64,000 nucleotides of DNA from Salinibacter grassmerensis (GCF_947077765.1 NZ_CAMTTF010000002.1:434001-498000), one strand, 5' to 3'; counted from the first letter of the stretch, positions 18,101 through 27,120 are shown. The notes: generated from the sequence alone by a model not told the origin. Numbers and translations: made by a program.

Positions 18101-18868
18101 TCAGTGTCGAAGCACGACGGCCCCGAGCATGCGTCCGGTGGGGCCGTCAGCAGCGCGATACGAGAAGAAGTCGTTCGTGTCCCGCAGTGTGCAGCGGGGA
18201 GACACTTCAATGGCGTCGCTCGGCACGCCCCCTGTTTCGAGTTGGCGGCGGAGAGCAGCCTTGAGGTCGACGTGCGGGCGGTCGGCGTCCTCGGGACGCG
18301 ACACGACGGCGTCGTCGAATTCGGACGCGACCTCTGGCCCCACCTCGAAGGCCTCCCGAGACAGACACGGCCCCACGTATGCTCGAATCTGCGCCGGGTC
18401 CGCGCCGCAGTCCGTCATGGCCGTGACCGTCTTGGCGGCGACCCGGCGGGTCGTGCCCCGCCACCCGGCGTGGCAGGCCCCCACGACGTCGTGCCCCGGA
18501 TCGGCCAGGAGCACGGGTGCGCAGTCGGCCACGGCGATGGCGAGAAGCAGCCCGGGCGTGGTGGTGACGAGTCCGTCGCAGAAGGGCTCGTGTCGCGGCG
18601 CGTCGATCACGCGAACCGTAGACCCGTGCACCTGTCCGGCCGTTGCCAGCCAGGCGGGATCGGTTTGAAGAGAGGCACAGAACCGGCGTCGGTTCTCCTC
18701 TACACAGCTGGCCGTGTCTCCTACGTGACGCCCCAGGTTGAGGGTGTCGTAGGGCGGGCCGCTCACGCCCCCGTGTCGGGTGCTCATGCCGGCCGTCACG
18801 GATGGCACATGTGCAAAAATGCGGGGACGAAGGAGGGGCGACCGGTCGGTACCAGGGGCCGTGGGCAC
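18101..18868 (-). CDS. pgeF: Peptidoglycan editing factor PgeF / YfiH-LACC1 family enzyme
   Basis: A 255-residue protein of the DUF152 (YfiH) family, long annotated as polyphenol oxidase and now known as PgeF (E. coli YfiH), with purine-nucleoside activities reported for LACC1 and relatives. Zinc-site elements are in order: His in ATAGQVHGSTVRV, Cys in AVADCAPVLLAD, and His in GACHAGWRGT. The C-terminal CTLRDTNDFFSYRAADGPTGRM matches the family's conserved F-S-R-tail. Start choice is uncertain: the frame is open to 18976, but family N termini begin close to RIFAHVPSVTAGMSTR, so the GTG at 18868 (or a TTG four codons earlier) is likelier than the far upstream ATG. Confidence 0.8.
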   Translation of the reverse strand: MPTAPGTDRSPLLRPRIFAHVPSVTAGMSTRHGGVSGPPYDTLNLGRHVGDTASCVEENRRRFCASLQTDPAWLATAGQVHGSTVRVIDAPRHEPFCDGLVTTTPGLLLAIAVADCAPVLLADPGHDVVGACHAGWRGTTRRVAAKTVTAMTDCGADPAQIRAYVGPCLSREAFEVGPEVASEFDDAVVSRPEDADRPHVDLKAALRRQLETGGVPSDAIEVSPRCTLRDTNDFFSYRAADGPTGRMLGAVVLRH

Positions 18869-19057
18869 GATGAAGGACAACGAGTGAGGAAAAACCCGAC
18901 GGGTCAAACCAACAGGAAGCGCAGGAATCGGTTCACGGGACGCGGCTATAGAGCAGGAGGGGACCCCCCGATGCAACCTCTGTTGCCTTCACGCGTGCTA
19001 AAAATACCCCAAAAGCTTCAAAGAGCGAGTGCTCACAGACACGGTTCTCCTTCCCTC

Positions 19058-19654
19058 ATGGACCTAGATCCGACCCTCCTCACCTGGGCCTTCGTCGTTG
19101 GCGGAGCGCTCCTCATGCTGATCGAGGCCGTGGTGCCGGGCGGCATCGCGTTTTTTCTCGGCATCGGCGGCGTGGTGGTGGGGGGGCTTCGTGCGCTGGG
19201 CCTCCTGGTCGACCCCTTGTCGTCGGTCGTAACGTGGGTCTTCCTGTCGACCGGCCTCACGATTGCACTGCGGCCCCTCATGCTGCGCTTTGTTCAGGGC
19301 GACGTTTCGCTGGCCATGACCGACGAGGACGCGGAAGCCATGGGGGAGACCGTGGCGGTTCTCGAGCCGGTGGGCCCAGAAAGCCCGGGGCGCATTCGCT
19401 TTCGGGGGGCCACCTGGGACGCCCGCACGCTCGAGGGGCAGTTGCCGGAAGGCGCCGAGGCCCAACTGCTCTACCGCGATAACCTGACGTGGGTCGTGGA
19501 GCCCACCGACCACGCCGACCTCGACGCGGAGCTGTCGGCGGCGATCGGCTCCGACGTGTCCGAAGGGGATGCAGACCGGTCCCCGAGCACCAACGATACG
19601 ACATCGGAGAATTCAGGGCTGGGCTACGACCCGTCGGCACGTCCGTCCAGCTAG
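19058..19654 (+). CDS. NfeD-family membrane protein
   Basis: A 198-residue protein beginning MDLDPTLLTWAFVVGG. Three or four membrane segments occupy residues 5-85 (FVVGGALLMLIEAVVPGG, IAFFLGIGGVVVGG, VTWVFLSTGLTIAL). A soluble OB-fold domain follows (about 100-155), with GETVAVLEPVGPESPGRIRFRG and WVVEP. This is the short NfeD type, without a ClpP-like protease domain, which works with SPFH-domain proteins in membrane microdomains. The acidic C-terminal tail of about 45 residues is unusual. Two SPFH genes follow at 42 and 47 bases, making an evident operon. A long upstream open frame is out of context; the ATG at 19058 is clearly the start. Confidence 0.85.
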   Translation: MDLDPTLLTWAFVVGGALLMLIEAVVPGGIAFFLGIGGVVVGGLRALGLLVDPLSSVVTWVFLSTGLTIALRPLMLRFVQGDVSLAMTDEDAEAMGETVAVLEPVGPESPGRIRFRGATWDARTLEGQLPEGAEAQLLYRDNLTWVVEPTDHADLDAELSAAIGSDVSEGDADRSPSTNDTTSENSGLGYDPSARPSS

Positions 19655-19696
19655 TCCGCCACCTGCTTGCTTCTTCTACCAGCTCTTCCTGTTCCC

Positions 19697-20611
19697 ATGT
19701 GGACGCTTCTGCTCGCCCTCATTGTCCTCGGGCTGTTTATTTTCTACAACACGTTCGTGATCGTCGAGATGCGCGAGGAGGTCATCTTGGAGCGCTTCGG
19801 CAAGTACCACGACACGCTGCACCCCGGGCTTCACTTTACCATCCCGCTGGTCGACCGCGTGGCCTACCGGCAGGAGACCCGCGAGCAGGTGCTCGACGTC
19901 CCGCACCAGAAGTGCATCACGCAGGACAACATTGAGGTGGACGTGGACGGCATCGTCTACCTGAAGGTGATGGACGCCTACAAGGCCAGCTACGGCATCA
20001 ACGACTACCGGCTGGCCGCCGTCAACCTGGCGCAGACGACCATGCGGAGTGAGGTGGGCAAAATCACGCTCGACGACACCTTCAGCGAACGGGACTCGAT
20101 GAACGAGGCCATCGTAGAAGAGCTGGACAAGGCCTCCGACCCGTGGGGCGTGAAAGTGATGCGCTACGAGTTGAAGGACATCCAGCCGTCGCAGGACATT
20201 GTGCTCACGATGGAGAAGCAGATGGAGGCCGAGCGCGAGAAGCGAGCCGAGATCACGGAGTCGAGCGGGGAGCGGGACGCCCGGATCAACGTGTCGGAGG
20301 GAAACCGGCAGAAGTCCATTCTGATGTCGGAGGGCCAGCGGGAGGCCCGTGTCAACGAGGCGGAGGGGGAGGCCCGCGAGATGGAGCTCATTGCGGAGGC
20401 GACGGCCCACGGCATCGAGCGCATTGCGGACGCCATCGCCCAGCCCGGTGGCTCCCTCGCCGTCAAGATGCGGCTCACCGAGCAGTTCATCGATCGCCTC
20501 GGCGAGATTGTGGACGGTGCCAACGTGAGCGTGCTTCCGATGGAGGCCGCCAATCTGAAGTCGTTCTTCGAAGGCGCATCCGAAGTTACGAATCCGATCC
20601 AGAATAAGTAG
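19697..20611 (+). CDS. SPFH/stomatin-like membrane protein 1
   Basis: A 304-residue protein of the stomatin/prohibitin/flotillin/HflK family. The N terminus MWTLLLALIVLGLFIFYNTF is a membrane anchor. The SPFH domain follows (residues 25-180): VEMREEVILERFGKYHDTLHPGLHF, the DRVAYRQETREQVLDV element and VDVDGIVYLKVMDAYKASYG. A long coiled coil rich in Glu and Arg (EKQMEAEREKRAEITESSGE) follows, and the C terminus has the hydrophobic patch typical of oligomerising SPFH proteins. It probably forms large membrane rings that scaffold proteases or transporters. Its partner NfeD is encoded directly upstream. It is a paralogue of the next gene. Confidence 0.9.
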   Translation: MWTLLLALIVLGLFIFYNTFVIVEMREEVILERFGKYHDTLHPGLHFTIPLVDRVAYRQETREQVLDVPHQKCITQDNIEVDVDGIVYLKVMDAYKASYGINDYRLAAVNLAQTTMRSEVGKITLDDTFSERDSMNEAIVEELDKASDPWGVKVMRYELKDIQPSQDIVLTMEKQMEAEREKRAEITESSGERDARINVSEGNRQKSILMSEGQREARVNEAEGEAREMELIAEATAHGIERIADAIAQPGGSLAVKMRLTEQFIDRLGEIVDGANVSVLPMEAANLKSFFEGASEVTNPIQNK

Positions 20612-20658
20612 CCGCCTTTTCTGCCCACGCGCTCATCACGCCAAGTTCCCTGAATTCC

Positions 20659-21669
20659 ATGGATGCCTCCCCCTTCGAATTCCTCAACACCCTCAGCCTC
20701 GGCATTTTGTCGATACTGGCCCTCTACGTGGCCTATAAGTTCCTGCGGGCGATCCGGTTTGTGCCGCAGCAAAACGCCTACGTGGTGGAGCGGCTCGGCA
20801 ACTACCACAAGACCCTGCGCGCCGGCTTTCACGCGATGGTGCCGTTCATTGATCGGGTCGCCTACACGCTCGACCTCCGCGAGCAGGCCATTCCGGTGGA
20901 GCCGCAGGAGTGCTTCACGGAAGACAACGTGCGGGTAGAAGTGGATGGCATTATCTACCTGAGCGTGACCAATCCCGAAAATGCGGCCTACGGGGTCACC
21001 GATTACCGCCGTGGGGCCATTCAGCTGGCGCAGACCACCACCCGATCGGTGATTGGGCGCATGGAACTGGACACCACCTTCCAGGAGCGAGCGGCCATCA
21101 GTCAGGCGGTCGTGGAGGTGCTCAGCGAGGTGGAGCAGACGTGGGGCATCAAGGTGCACCGCTACGAAATCAAAAACATCGACACGCCGCGCACGGTGCA
21201 GCAGGCGATGGAGCGGCAGATGACGGCGGAACGGGAGCGCCGCGCCACCGTGGCGCGGTCCGAAGGGAATCAGCAATCCACGGTCAACGACGCGGAGGGC
21301 GAGAAGCAAGAGCTCATCAACCAGTCGGAGGGCGAGAAGCAGCGCCGCATCAACGAGGCCGAGGGACGCGCGAAGGAGATTGAGGCCCTCGCCGAAGCGA
21401 CGGCGGAAGCGATCGAGCGGGTGGCTGCCTCTGTCTCTGCCCCGGGCGGCGAGGAGGCCGTCAAGCTGCAACTCGCGGAGCAATACCTCGACACGATCGC
21501 CAAGCTGGGCAAGGAGGAAAACGAGGTGCTTCTTCCGGCCGACCTGACGAAGTACGAGTCCGTGATCGACGGCCTCTCGCTCGACGAGTTCACGCTGCGG
21601 TCGGACGACGAGACGCCGCGACCGTCCGGCGACGGGGCCGCAGGGGAGAGCAGATCGCAGAGTGATTAA
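20659..21669 (+). CDS. SPFH/stomatin-like membrane protein 2
   Basis: A 336-residue paralogue of the preceding gene, 47 bases downstream. A membrane anchor (LGILSILALYVAYKFL) precedes the SPFH domain, with QQNAYVVERLGNYHKTLRAG, DRVAYTLDLREQAIPV and VEVDGIIYLSVTNPENAAYG. The coiled coil is notable for short SEG/AEG repeats (NQSEGEKQRRINEAEGRAKEI). The C-terminal 35 residues are an acidic Ser/Gly tail absent from the first paralogue. Tandem SPFH genes behind NfeD suggest a hetero-oligomeric complex; that is inference. The stop codon is 30 bases from that of the convergent methyltransferase gene. Confidence 0.9.
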   Translation: MDASPFEFLNTLSLGILSILALYVAYKFLRAIRFVPQQNAYVVERLGNYHKTLRAGFHAMVPFIDRVAYTLDLREQAIPVEPQECFTEDNVRVEVDGIIYLSVTNPENAAYGVTDYRRGAIQLAQTTTRSVIGRMELDTTFQERAAISQAVVEVLSEVEQTWGIKVHRYEIKNIDTPRTVQQAMERQMTAERERRATVARSEGNQQSTVNDAEGEKQELINQSEGEKQRRINEAEGRAKEIEALAEATAEAIERVAASVSAPGGEEAVKLQLAEQYLDTIAKLGKEENEVLLPADLTKYESVIDGLSLDEFTLRSDDETPRPSGDGAAGESRSQSD

Positions 21670-21699
21670 GGTTGTGCCGCCACCGAAAGGGAACGCCGA

Positions 21700-22476
21700 C
21701 TACTCCACCGGCTTCCGAAAAATCATGAAGTGCTGGCGGGGGAGCATGTCTTTGGTCTCCATCCACTCCAGGCCCACCGCCCGCATTTCCTTCTTGGCCT
21801 GGGCCTCCGTCATCTTGTGTAGCGTCTTGATGGGGATGCTGGGGTCTTCCCGGGGATATTCGACGAGGACGACGCGTCCGCCCGGCGTTAAATCCTCCAC
21901 GAGCGCCGTCATCATCTCGTAGGGATGAGAGAATTCGTGGTAGGCGTCCACCATGTAGGCAAGGTCGACGGAGTCGGCCGGAAGCTGCGGGTTCGTGACT
22001 GTGCCGCGGACCGGGACGACATTGTCCACGCCTCGTTCATCGATGCGCTCCCGCATCATGTTTAGCATTTCCGGCTGAATGTCGACTGCGAGAATGTTGC
22101 CCCGTGGCACCCGCGGGGCTACGCGGAACGACAGGTATCCTGTCCCGGCGCCGATATCGGCCACAGTGTCGGAGGGGTCGAGCGGCAGGCTATCGACGAG
22201 CAGATCAGGGCGTTCCTTTTTCTCTCGCGCGGGGCGTTCCAACCAATTTGCCCCGCGGTGGCCCATCACCTTCGAAATTTCGCGGCCCATGTACATCTTG
22301 CCGATGCCGTTCCGGCTCGGGGAGCGCTGGGCGTAGACCCCTGAGGTGTCGATGGTGTCCGGCGGGGCGGGAGCTGCCTGGGCGCGTCGTTCGTCCGGGC
22401 CGAGCGAGTACAACAGTCCCCCGGCCGCGAGCAACAGCGCAAGGCCGGTGGTTCCGAGAGCCAAGTACCTGGACAT
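21700..22476 (-). CDS. Exported or membrane-anchored class I methyltransferase
   Basis: A 258-residue protein with an N-terminal hydrophobic stretch (MSRYLALGTTGLALLLAAGG) that should anchor or export it, which is unusual for an S-adenosylmethionine enzyme. The Rossmann-fold motifs are clear: motif I VADIGAGTGYLSFRVAPR, an acidic ribose-binding residue in ILAVDIQPEML, motif II/III DSVDLAYMVDAYHEF, and GGRVVLVEYPREDP. The segment GKMYMGREISKVMGHRGANWLERP before the domain is a signature seen in Bacteroidota and proteobacterial methyltransferases of unknown substrate. The ATG at 22476 was preferred over an upstream in-frame ATG at 22551 because it opens the hydrophobic segment. Confidence 0.82.
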   Translation of the reverse strand: MSRYLALGTTGLALLLAAGGLLYSLGPDERRAQAAPAPPDTIDTSGVYAQRSPSRNGIGKMYMGREISKVMGHRGANWLERPAREKKERPDLLVDSLPLDPSDTVADIGAGTGYLSFRVAPRVPRGNILAVDIQPEMLNMMRERIDERGVDNVVPVRGTVTNPQLPADSVDLAYMVDAYHEFSHPYEMMTALVEDLTPGGRVVLVEYPREDPSIPIKTLHKMTEAQAKKEMRAVGLEWMETKDMLPRQHFMIFRKPVE

Positions 22477-22527
22477 GGGAAAACGCCACAACGATGATGA
22501 GAAACCGTGGACCCGCCCGAATGCAAA

Positions 22528-22559
22528 TGGCCGCTGGGGGTTTGTCCCCACAGCGGCCA
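22528..22559 (-). terminator. Strong hairpin, probable terminator of the small membrane-protein gene
   Basis: A 9-bp perfect outer stem (22528-22536 with 22551-22559) encloses a GGGG/CCCC inner stem and a 5-base loop, with one bulged A. On the minus strand it is followed by TTTGCATT, a weak U-tract. It lies between the stop codon at 22627 and the methyltransferase start at 22476. Confidence 0.5.
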
Positions 22560-22626
22560 GATGGATGGGCGTATCAGTCTTCTTACAATGTTGCTCCGGT
22601 CTGCCGAGGGCAGCACCGGGCGGGAT

Positions 22627-22932
22627 CTACCCAATCAGCTTCTTGCGGTCTGTTCGGGCAAACCGCTGCTTGGACGCCCACGCGGCCCGGTAGGCCGTCC
22701 CGACGCGTTCCCGAAGCACACCGCCCGTCGCGGAAAGCACGAACGAGACGGGAGCGAGCAGCGTGTTGAGAATCAGAAACCCAATGATGTGCGGACGCGA
22801 CTGGGGGCGTCCAAAAATGTACGTCTCGAGCCCGACGTATGCAGTCCAAAGAAAGGCGAGTGTAAGATATACAGCCATGTGAAGCTTGTATAATTTGATT
22901 AGAAAGTATAGTTTTTCTAGGCCGGTTTGCAT
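22627..22932 (-). CDS. Small membrane protein of unknown function
   Basis: A 101-residue protein with two predicted membrane helices (AVYLTLAFLWTAYVGLETYIF and HIIGFLILNTLLAPVSFVLS) and a basic C-terminal tail (AAWASKQRFARTDRKKLIG), which would lie in the cytoplasm by the positive-inside rule. I recognise no family. An alternative ATG at 22878 would remove the first 18 residues. Coding is supported by the clean alternation of hydrophobic helices and the hairpin after the stop. It may be a lineage-specific gene. Confidence 0.5.
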   Translation of the reverse strand: MQTGLEKLYFLIKLYKLHMAVYLTLAFLWTAYVGLETYIFGRPQSRPHIIGFLILNTLLAPVSFVLSATGGVLRERVGTAYRAAWASKQRFARTDRKKLIG

Positions 22933-23420
22933 CGCTTCGTCCTTTTAAAACCGACACGGATCGTACGAGGGGAAGACACGTCAGTTTTGTGCTAGACAGA
23001 TCTTTACGACGACGAGCATCAGATGAAGGAATTAGTCCATATTGTTGCGGGTAGATGAAGAAGTGTGTGCAAAAGTGTATGAGCCCTACCTCGCATGGAC
23101 AGTGCTCTCTGGGTCTGCAGCAACCGGCCGTCGACGTTGAGGCCGGAATTTAAAAACAGCGTCCGTTGCGGCCCCCAAGGGGAAAACCGAATTGTGAGTG
23201 TGCCCCACGTGTGGTTCGCGCATGTCAGCGAATCCGATCAACATCGTCCTTTTGAGCCGCCGACGCCGAGGCGGACGAAATGCGGAGACCAGATGGATCT
23301 GGGGCGCAAAATCGAACCCCACTTGTCTGCATGCATTGCACTTGAATCCATTCATGTCGTCGGTCGAAGAATCTTGTGTCGACTCAGGCATCTGCGTTCT
23401 TCATACTCCCCTGTCGCCTT
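22933..23420. other. Intergenic region between divergent genes
   Basis: About 490 bases, more AT-rich than most of the window at 22880-23060. Frames crossing it give Arg/Pro-rich translations without motifs. It should contain the promoters of the small membrane protein (minus) and the UPF0182 gene (plus), but no box pair stands out. No RNA gene was seen. Confidence 0.4.
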
Positions 23421-26279
23421 ATGTCGATTCTCCGGTCGAGTCGTCTCCTCCAGATTCTGCTCGGCATCACTGGGGTCGTGTTCACCGTGCTGCTCGTAAC
23501 CCCAGAGCTGGTCGTCGAGTACTTCTGGTTGAGTGAACTGGATTACTCGAGCGTGTTCTGGACGATTCGGGGCGCGCAGGTGCTGCTGTTTGTGCTCGTG
23601 TTTTTGGTTGCGGGATTGTATTTCGGAGGCAACTTCCGGGCCTTAATCGGCAACATCCCGCCCCTCTGGGCCTCGCAATGGGCCCAGGAAGGAGAAGCGC
23701 CCGAGGTCGGGGGCAAGCCGCTCACCCGCGACCGGCTGCAGCGCCTGGGCTACGTCGTCGCGGGCGTGCTCAGCCTGCTCTTCGCCGCCGGGTTCTCGGG
23801 GCGGTGGAATGACCTGCTCCGGTTCTGGTACGCGGGATCTTATGGACAGAGCGATCCCGTCTACGGGGTGGACCTGGCGTTTTACATGCTGGAGCTGCCG
23901 TTTCTGCAGGCCCTCCAGAGCGCCGTCGTCGGGTTGGCCTTTCTCGGCCTCCTGGCACTCGTGACCGGATACGTCATCGCCGGGCAGATCGGCATCCAAG
24001 ACGGTGGGTTTGAAGCGGATTCTGGAGCCCTACGGCATCTGGGGGCGAACCTCATCTTCCTCCTGTTGGGCTGGGCGTGGGGCTTTTACCTGGACCTGTA
24101 CGAGCTTCTTCAAGAGGGCGGCGGCGCCGTCTACGGGGCCGGCTATACGGACGTCAACCTCATGATCCCGGCCCTGTATGTGATGGTCGCGGCCACGATC
24201 GTGCTCGCGGGACTGGTCGGCCTCAACCTGTACCGGCGGCGCCTCCGCCTCTTGGGCATTGGCGGGGTCGGGTACCTCGTCCTGCTGGTCGGCGGGCTCG
24301 TGCTGGCGCCGTCACTCGTGACGCAGCTCACCGTGCTGCCCAGCGAACTGCAGGTGGAGCGTCCCTACCTCAAGAATAACATCGACATGACCCGCGAGGC
24401 GTACGCGCTCGGGGACTTCAAGGAGCGCTCGTACCCGGCCCAGCCGGACCTGCCGGCCGACGCCGTGGAGCAAAACGAGGAGACCATCGACAACGTGCGG
24501 CTCTGGGACCCCCGCCTGCTGATTGACACCTACCGGCAGCTCCAAGAGATTCGCCTCTACTACGAGTTCTACAGCGTGGACGTCGACCGGTACATGCTTG
24601 ACGGCGACTACCGGCAGGTGATGGTGTCGCCCCGCGAGCTTACCCAGCAGCTGCCGGAGGACACCTGGGACAACCGGCACGTCCGCTTCACGCACGGGTA
24701 CGGGTCGGTGTCCAACCTCGTGGCGCGAGAGGGATCGGAAGGGAGCCCGGAGTTTCTCACGCAGGACATTCCGCCCCAGTCGAAGTACGAATCCCTCGAC
24801 GTAGACAACCCGGCGCTCTACTACGGGGAGCGCACGCCCACCTACCGGGTTGTCCCCGCGGGCGTGCCGGGCGACTCTTTGGAACTGGACTATCCCCGCT
24901 CCGGCGAAAACAAGTACACCCGGTACGGCGGGGAGGGGGGCGTACCTGTGGGGAGCTTCTGGAAGCAGTTGCTCTTCTCCTACTACATGGGCGACTTCAA
25001 CATTCTCCTCACCGACTACATCCAGGATGACAGTCAGATCCAGTTCTGGAACCAGGTGGAAGAGCGAGTGCGTCACGTCGCGCCCTTCCTGAGGCTCGAC
25101 AAGGATCCCTACTTGGTTCACGGCGACGACCGTCACTACTACATCGTGGACGCCTACACGGCCAGCAACTCGTTTCCCTACTCGGAGCCCATTCGGGGTC
25201 AGCAGGGCTACGAGGGCACACGCTACATCCGAAACTCGGTGAAGGTGGTAGTGGATGCGTACAACGGGGACGTTTCCCTGTACGTATCGAACTCGGACGA
25301 TCCAATCATTCAGACGTACCAGCGGATCTTCCCGGACCTCTTTCAGCCGCTCGACGCGATGCCGGAGCTGCTGCAGAACCACATTCGGTACCCGCAGGAC
25401 TTCTTCGAGATCCAGATGGAACGGTACCGGCGCTACCACCAGACGCAGCCGCAGGTCTTCTACAACAATGAGGACCTCTGGACACGGCCGCAGGAGCAAT
25501 ACGCGAACCAGCAGCGCAAGATGGAGCCGTATTACATCCTTACGGACCTGCCGGGAAAGGACGATGCCGGGCTGGAGTTCATGCTCATGCTGCCGATGAC
25601 GCCCGATGGGCGCGACAACATGATCGGATGGGTGGCGGCCCGGTCCGACCCGTCAAACTACGGGGAGGTTGTCGTTTACGAGCTCCCGAAGGACCGACTC
25701 ATTCGCGGGCCCAATCAGATTGAGTCACGCATCGACCAGGACACTGAGATCTCCCAGCAGCTGTCGCTGTGGGACCAACGAGGATCGAGTGTCATCCGCG
25801 GCAACTTGATTGTGGTGCCCATTGAGGAATCGTTCCTCTACGTCGAGCCGATCTACTTGATCGCCGACGAGATCCAGATTCCGGAGATGCAGCGCGTGAT
25901 CGCGGCGACCGATCAGGATGTCGCGATGAAACGGACCCTGCGCCAGTCGCTCAACAGCGTGCTGGGGGAGCAGGTCGTGGAAACGCGTGACCAGGCGCTG
26001 GCCCAGATGCAACAGGCCGCACAGTCGGCACAGGCCGCGTCGCCAGAGCAGGTAGAGGGGCTGGAGCGGGCCAAAGAGCTGATTCAGGAGGCGCGAGACG
26101 CCCTCCAGGGCGGCGACTTTGCCACCTTCGGCAATCGGTTCGACGAGCTGCAACAGGTGCTCAACGACGTGCCGCTTCCCGACACCACCGGCACCGCTCC
26201 GCCCCCGACGTCCTCCGACACGACCGGCACCATGACGGTCCCGACCGGAGACGTGTCGGAGGTGAGCGGAGGGTCGTGA
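23421..26279 (+). CDS. UPF0182 family large membrane protein
   Basis: A 952-residue protein of the UPF0182/COG1615 family. Seven membrane helices occupy about residues 8-320 (for example ILLGITGVVFTVLLVTPELV, VLLFVLVFLVAGLYFG). A large extracytoplasmic domain follows, with family signatures PYLKNNIDMTREAYAL, DNVRLWDPRLLIDTYRQLQ, NLVAREGSEGSPEFLTQDIP, LTDYIQDDSQIQFWNQVEER, YIVDAYTASNSFPYSEP and MLPMTPDGRDNMIGWVAARS. The tail is a coiled coil followed by a Thr/Pro-rich end. Function is unknown for the whole family. The ATG at 23421 is preferred over a GTG at 23376 because the hydrophobic helix follows directly. The PYP gene is convergent. Confidence 0.92.
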   Translation: MSILRSSRLLQILLGITGVVFTVLLVTPELVVEYFWLSELDYSSVFWTIRGAQVLLFVLVFLVAGLYFGGNFRALIGNIPPLWASQWAQEGEAPEVGGKPLTRDRLQRLGYVVAGVLSLLFAAGFSGRWNDLLRFWYAGSYGQSDPVYGVDLAFYMLELPFLQALQSAVVGLAFLGLLALVTGYVIAGQIGIQDGGFEADSGALRHLGANLIFLLLGWAWGFYLDLYELLQEGGGAVYGAGYTDVNLMIPALYVMVAATIVLAGLVGLNLYRRRLRLLGIGGVGYLVLLVGGLVLAPSLVTQLTVLPSELQVERPYLKNNIDMTREAYALGDFKERSYPAQPDLPADAVEQNEETIDNVRLWDPRLLIDTYRQLQEIRLYYEFYSVDVDRYMLDGDYRQVMVSPRELTQQLPEDTWDNRHVRFTHGYGSVSNLVAREGSEGSPEFLTQDIPPQSKYESLDVDNPALYYGERTPTYRVVPAGVPGDSLELDYPRSGENKYTRYGGEGGVPVGSFWKQLLFSYYMGDFNILLTDYIQDDSQIQFWNQVEERVRHVAPFLRLDKDPYLVHGDDRHYYIVDAYTASNSFPYSEPIRGQQGYEGTRYIRNSVKVVVDAYNGDVSLYVSNSDDPIIQTYQRIFPDLFQPLDAMPELLQNHIRYPQDFFEIQMERYRRYHQTQPQVFYNNEDLWTRPQEQYANQQRKMEPYYILTDLPGKDDAGLEFMLMLPMTPDGRDNMIGWVAARSDPSNYGEVVVYELPKDRLIRGPNQIESRIDQDTEISQQLSLWDQRGSSVIRGNLIVVPIEESFLYVEPIYLIADEIQIPEMQRVIAATDQDVAMKRTLRQSLNSVLGEQVVETRDQALAQMQQAAQSAQAASPEQVEGLERAKELIQEARDALQGGDFATFGNRFDELQQVLNDVPLPDTTGTAPPPTSSDTTGTMTVPTGDVSEVSGGS

Positions 26280-26290
26280 GGCCCCCGGCC

Positions 26291-26761
26291 TCACCGCTTC
26301 TGAATCAGAATCCAGTTGTTCGCCGCCGCGTCGCGGTAGAGCCGCACGTCCACGAGGGTGGGACGCATCTGGTACGTAAATGTGTACGTGAAGTACTCGT
26401 CGAGGCCGCCCTCCCGGACCCCATCCTTGAAGCGGCCGAAGAACAGCGGGTTGTTGCTACACGGGGCCAGTTCGGTGAAGAAGTTGGACCCGACAGCATC
26501 TGCGGGATCGATGCCGCTCAGGTTTGACTCGTAGCGGTTGTAGAACTGCACGATGCCCCCATCGTCAATCTGAATAATGCCGAACGGGGCCGTATCCAGT
26601 TCGTCCTCGTCGGCGTGCCGCAATTCCTCTCCTACGCCTTCGTCGTCGAACTCGAGGTCCGTCGTCGGAAGCTCGGGCTCGTCGGCGTTGCCAGAGTCGC
26701 CGGAGGGCGACTCCGAGCCGTCTTCGCGCAGGTACGAGTATGGGTCCTGAGAGTCAGCCAT
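26291..26761 (-). CDS. pyp: Photoactive yellow protein (PYP) with acidic N-terminal extension
   Basis: A 156-residue blue-light photoreceptor of the PAS fold. Aligned by eye with Halorhodospira halophila PYP (offset 32), the chromophore Cys69 is Cys101 (in FFTELAPCSNNP), Glu46 is Glu78 and Tyr42 is Tyr74 (QFYNRYESN), and Tyr94, Phe96, Tyr98 and Met100 are kept (FTYTFTYQMRP). Thr50 is Ser82 and Arg52 is Ile84, both likely to tune the photocycle. A tail of about 57 residues, rich in Asp, Glu and Ser, precedes the PAS core; H. halophila PYP has only about 25 residues there. PYP binds p-coumaric acid through Cys; no tyrosine ammonia lyase or p-coumaryl ligase gene lies in this window. An alternative ATG lies four codons upstream at 26773. 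Confidence 0.93.
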   Translation of the reverse strand: MADSQDPYSYLREDGSESPSGDSGNADEPELPTTDLEFDDEGVGEELRHADEDELDTAPFGIIQIDDGGIVQFYNRYESNLSGIDPADAVGSNFFTELAPCSNNPLFFGRFKDGVREGGLDEYFTYTFTYQMRPTLVDVRLYRDAAANNWILIQKR

Positions 26762-27120
26762 GAGGGCAGACACAGTGAAGAGGCTGGCGAGCGGGGCGCG
26801 ATCGCATCACAGCCGCGCGCGTGAGCAATCGAGGGACGGAGTCCCCAAAGTTCGGGTCCTCCGCTTCAGTGTAATACTCTCGTATCCGTCGTGCGAGGCA
26901 TCGATCCATCATCCCGGCCGTCACGCCCGGTTCCGAGAGAGAAATCGGATGTAACCAAGTCGCTATGACCAAGGACGAGAATAAACGCCAGGAATCCTCG
27001 GTTAATGCCCCCAATACTATTTCACTAGACATCCCAACTTATGCACTGAATACGACTTTTCGAAGTCGCCACTGAGTTGGGGCTGTGCAATGACTGTCGT
27101 CGAATCCGAGGCAGAGCCGA
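26762..27120. other. Divergent PYP/unknown-gene intergenic region
   Basis: About 360 bases that must hold the promoters of pyp (minus) and the 147-residue gene (plus). The stretch 26940-27070 is AT-rich relative to the window. A TTCGAA-centred palindrome (CGACTTTTCGAAGTCG, 27052-27067) is a possible operator or transcript hairpin. No RNA gene was seen. Confidence 0.4.

Noticed and set aside
17129-19057. Long frame fused upstream of NfeD
   Set aside because: It runs antisense through the YheT and PgeF genes; only the part from the ATG at 19058 matches NfeD.
23086-23391. 101-codon minus-strand frame near the UPF0182 start
   Set aside because: Arg/Pro-rich translation with no motif, overlapping the likely promoter region of the UPF0182 gene.
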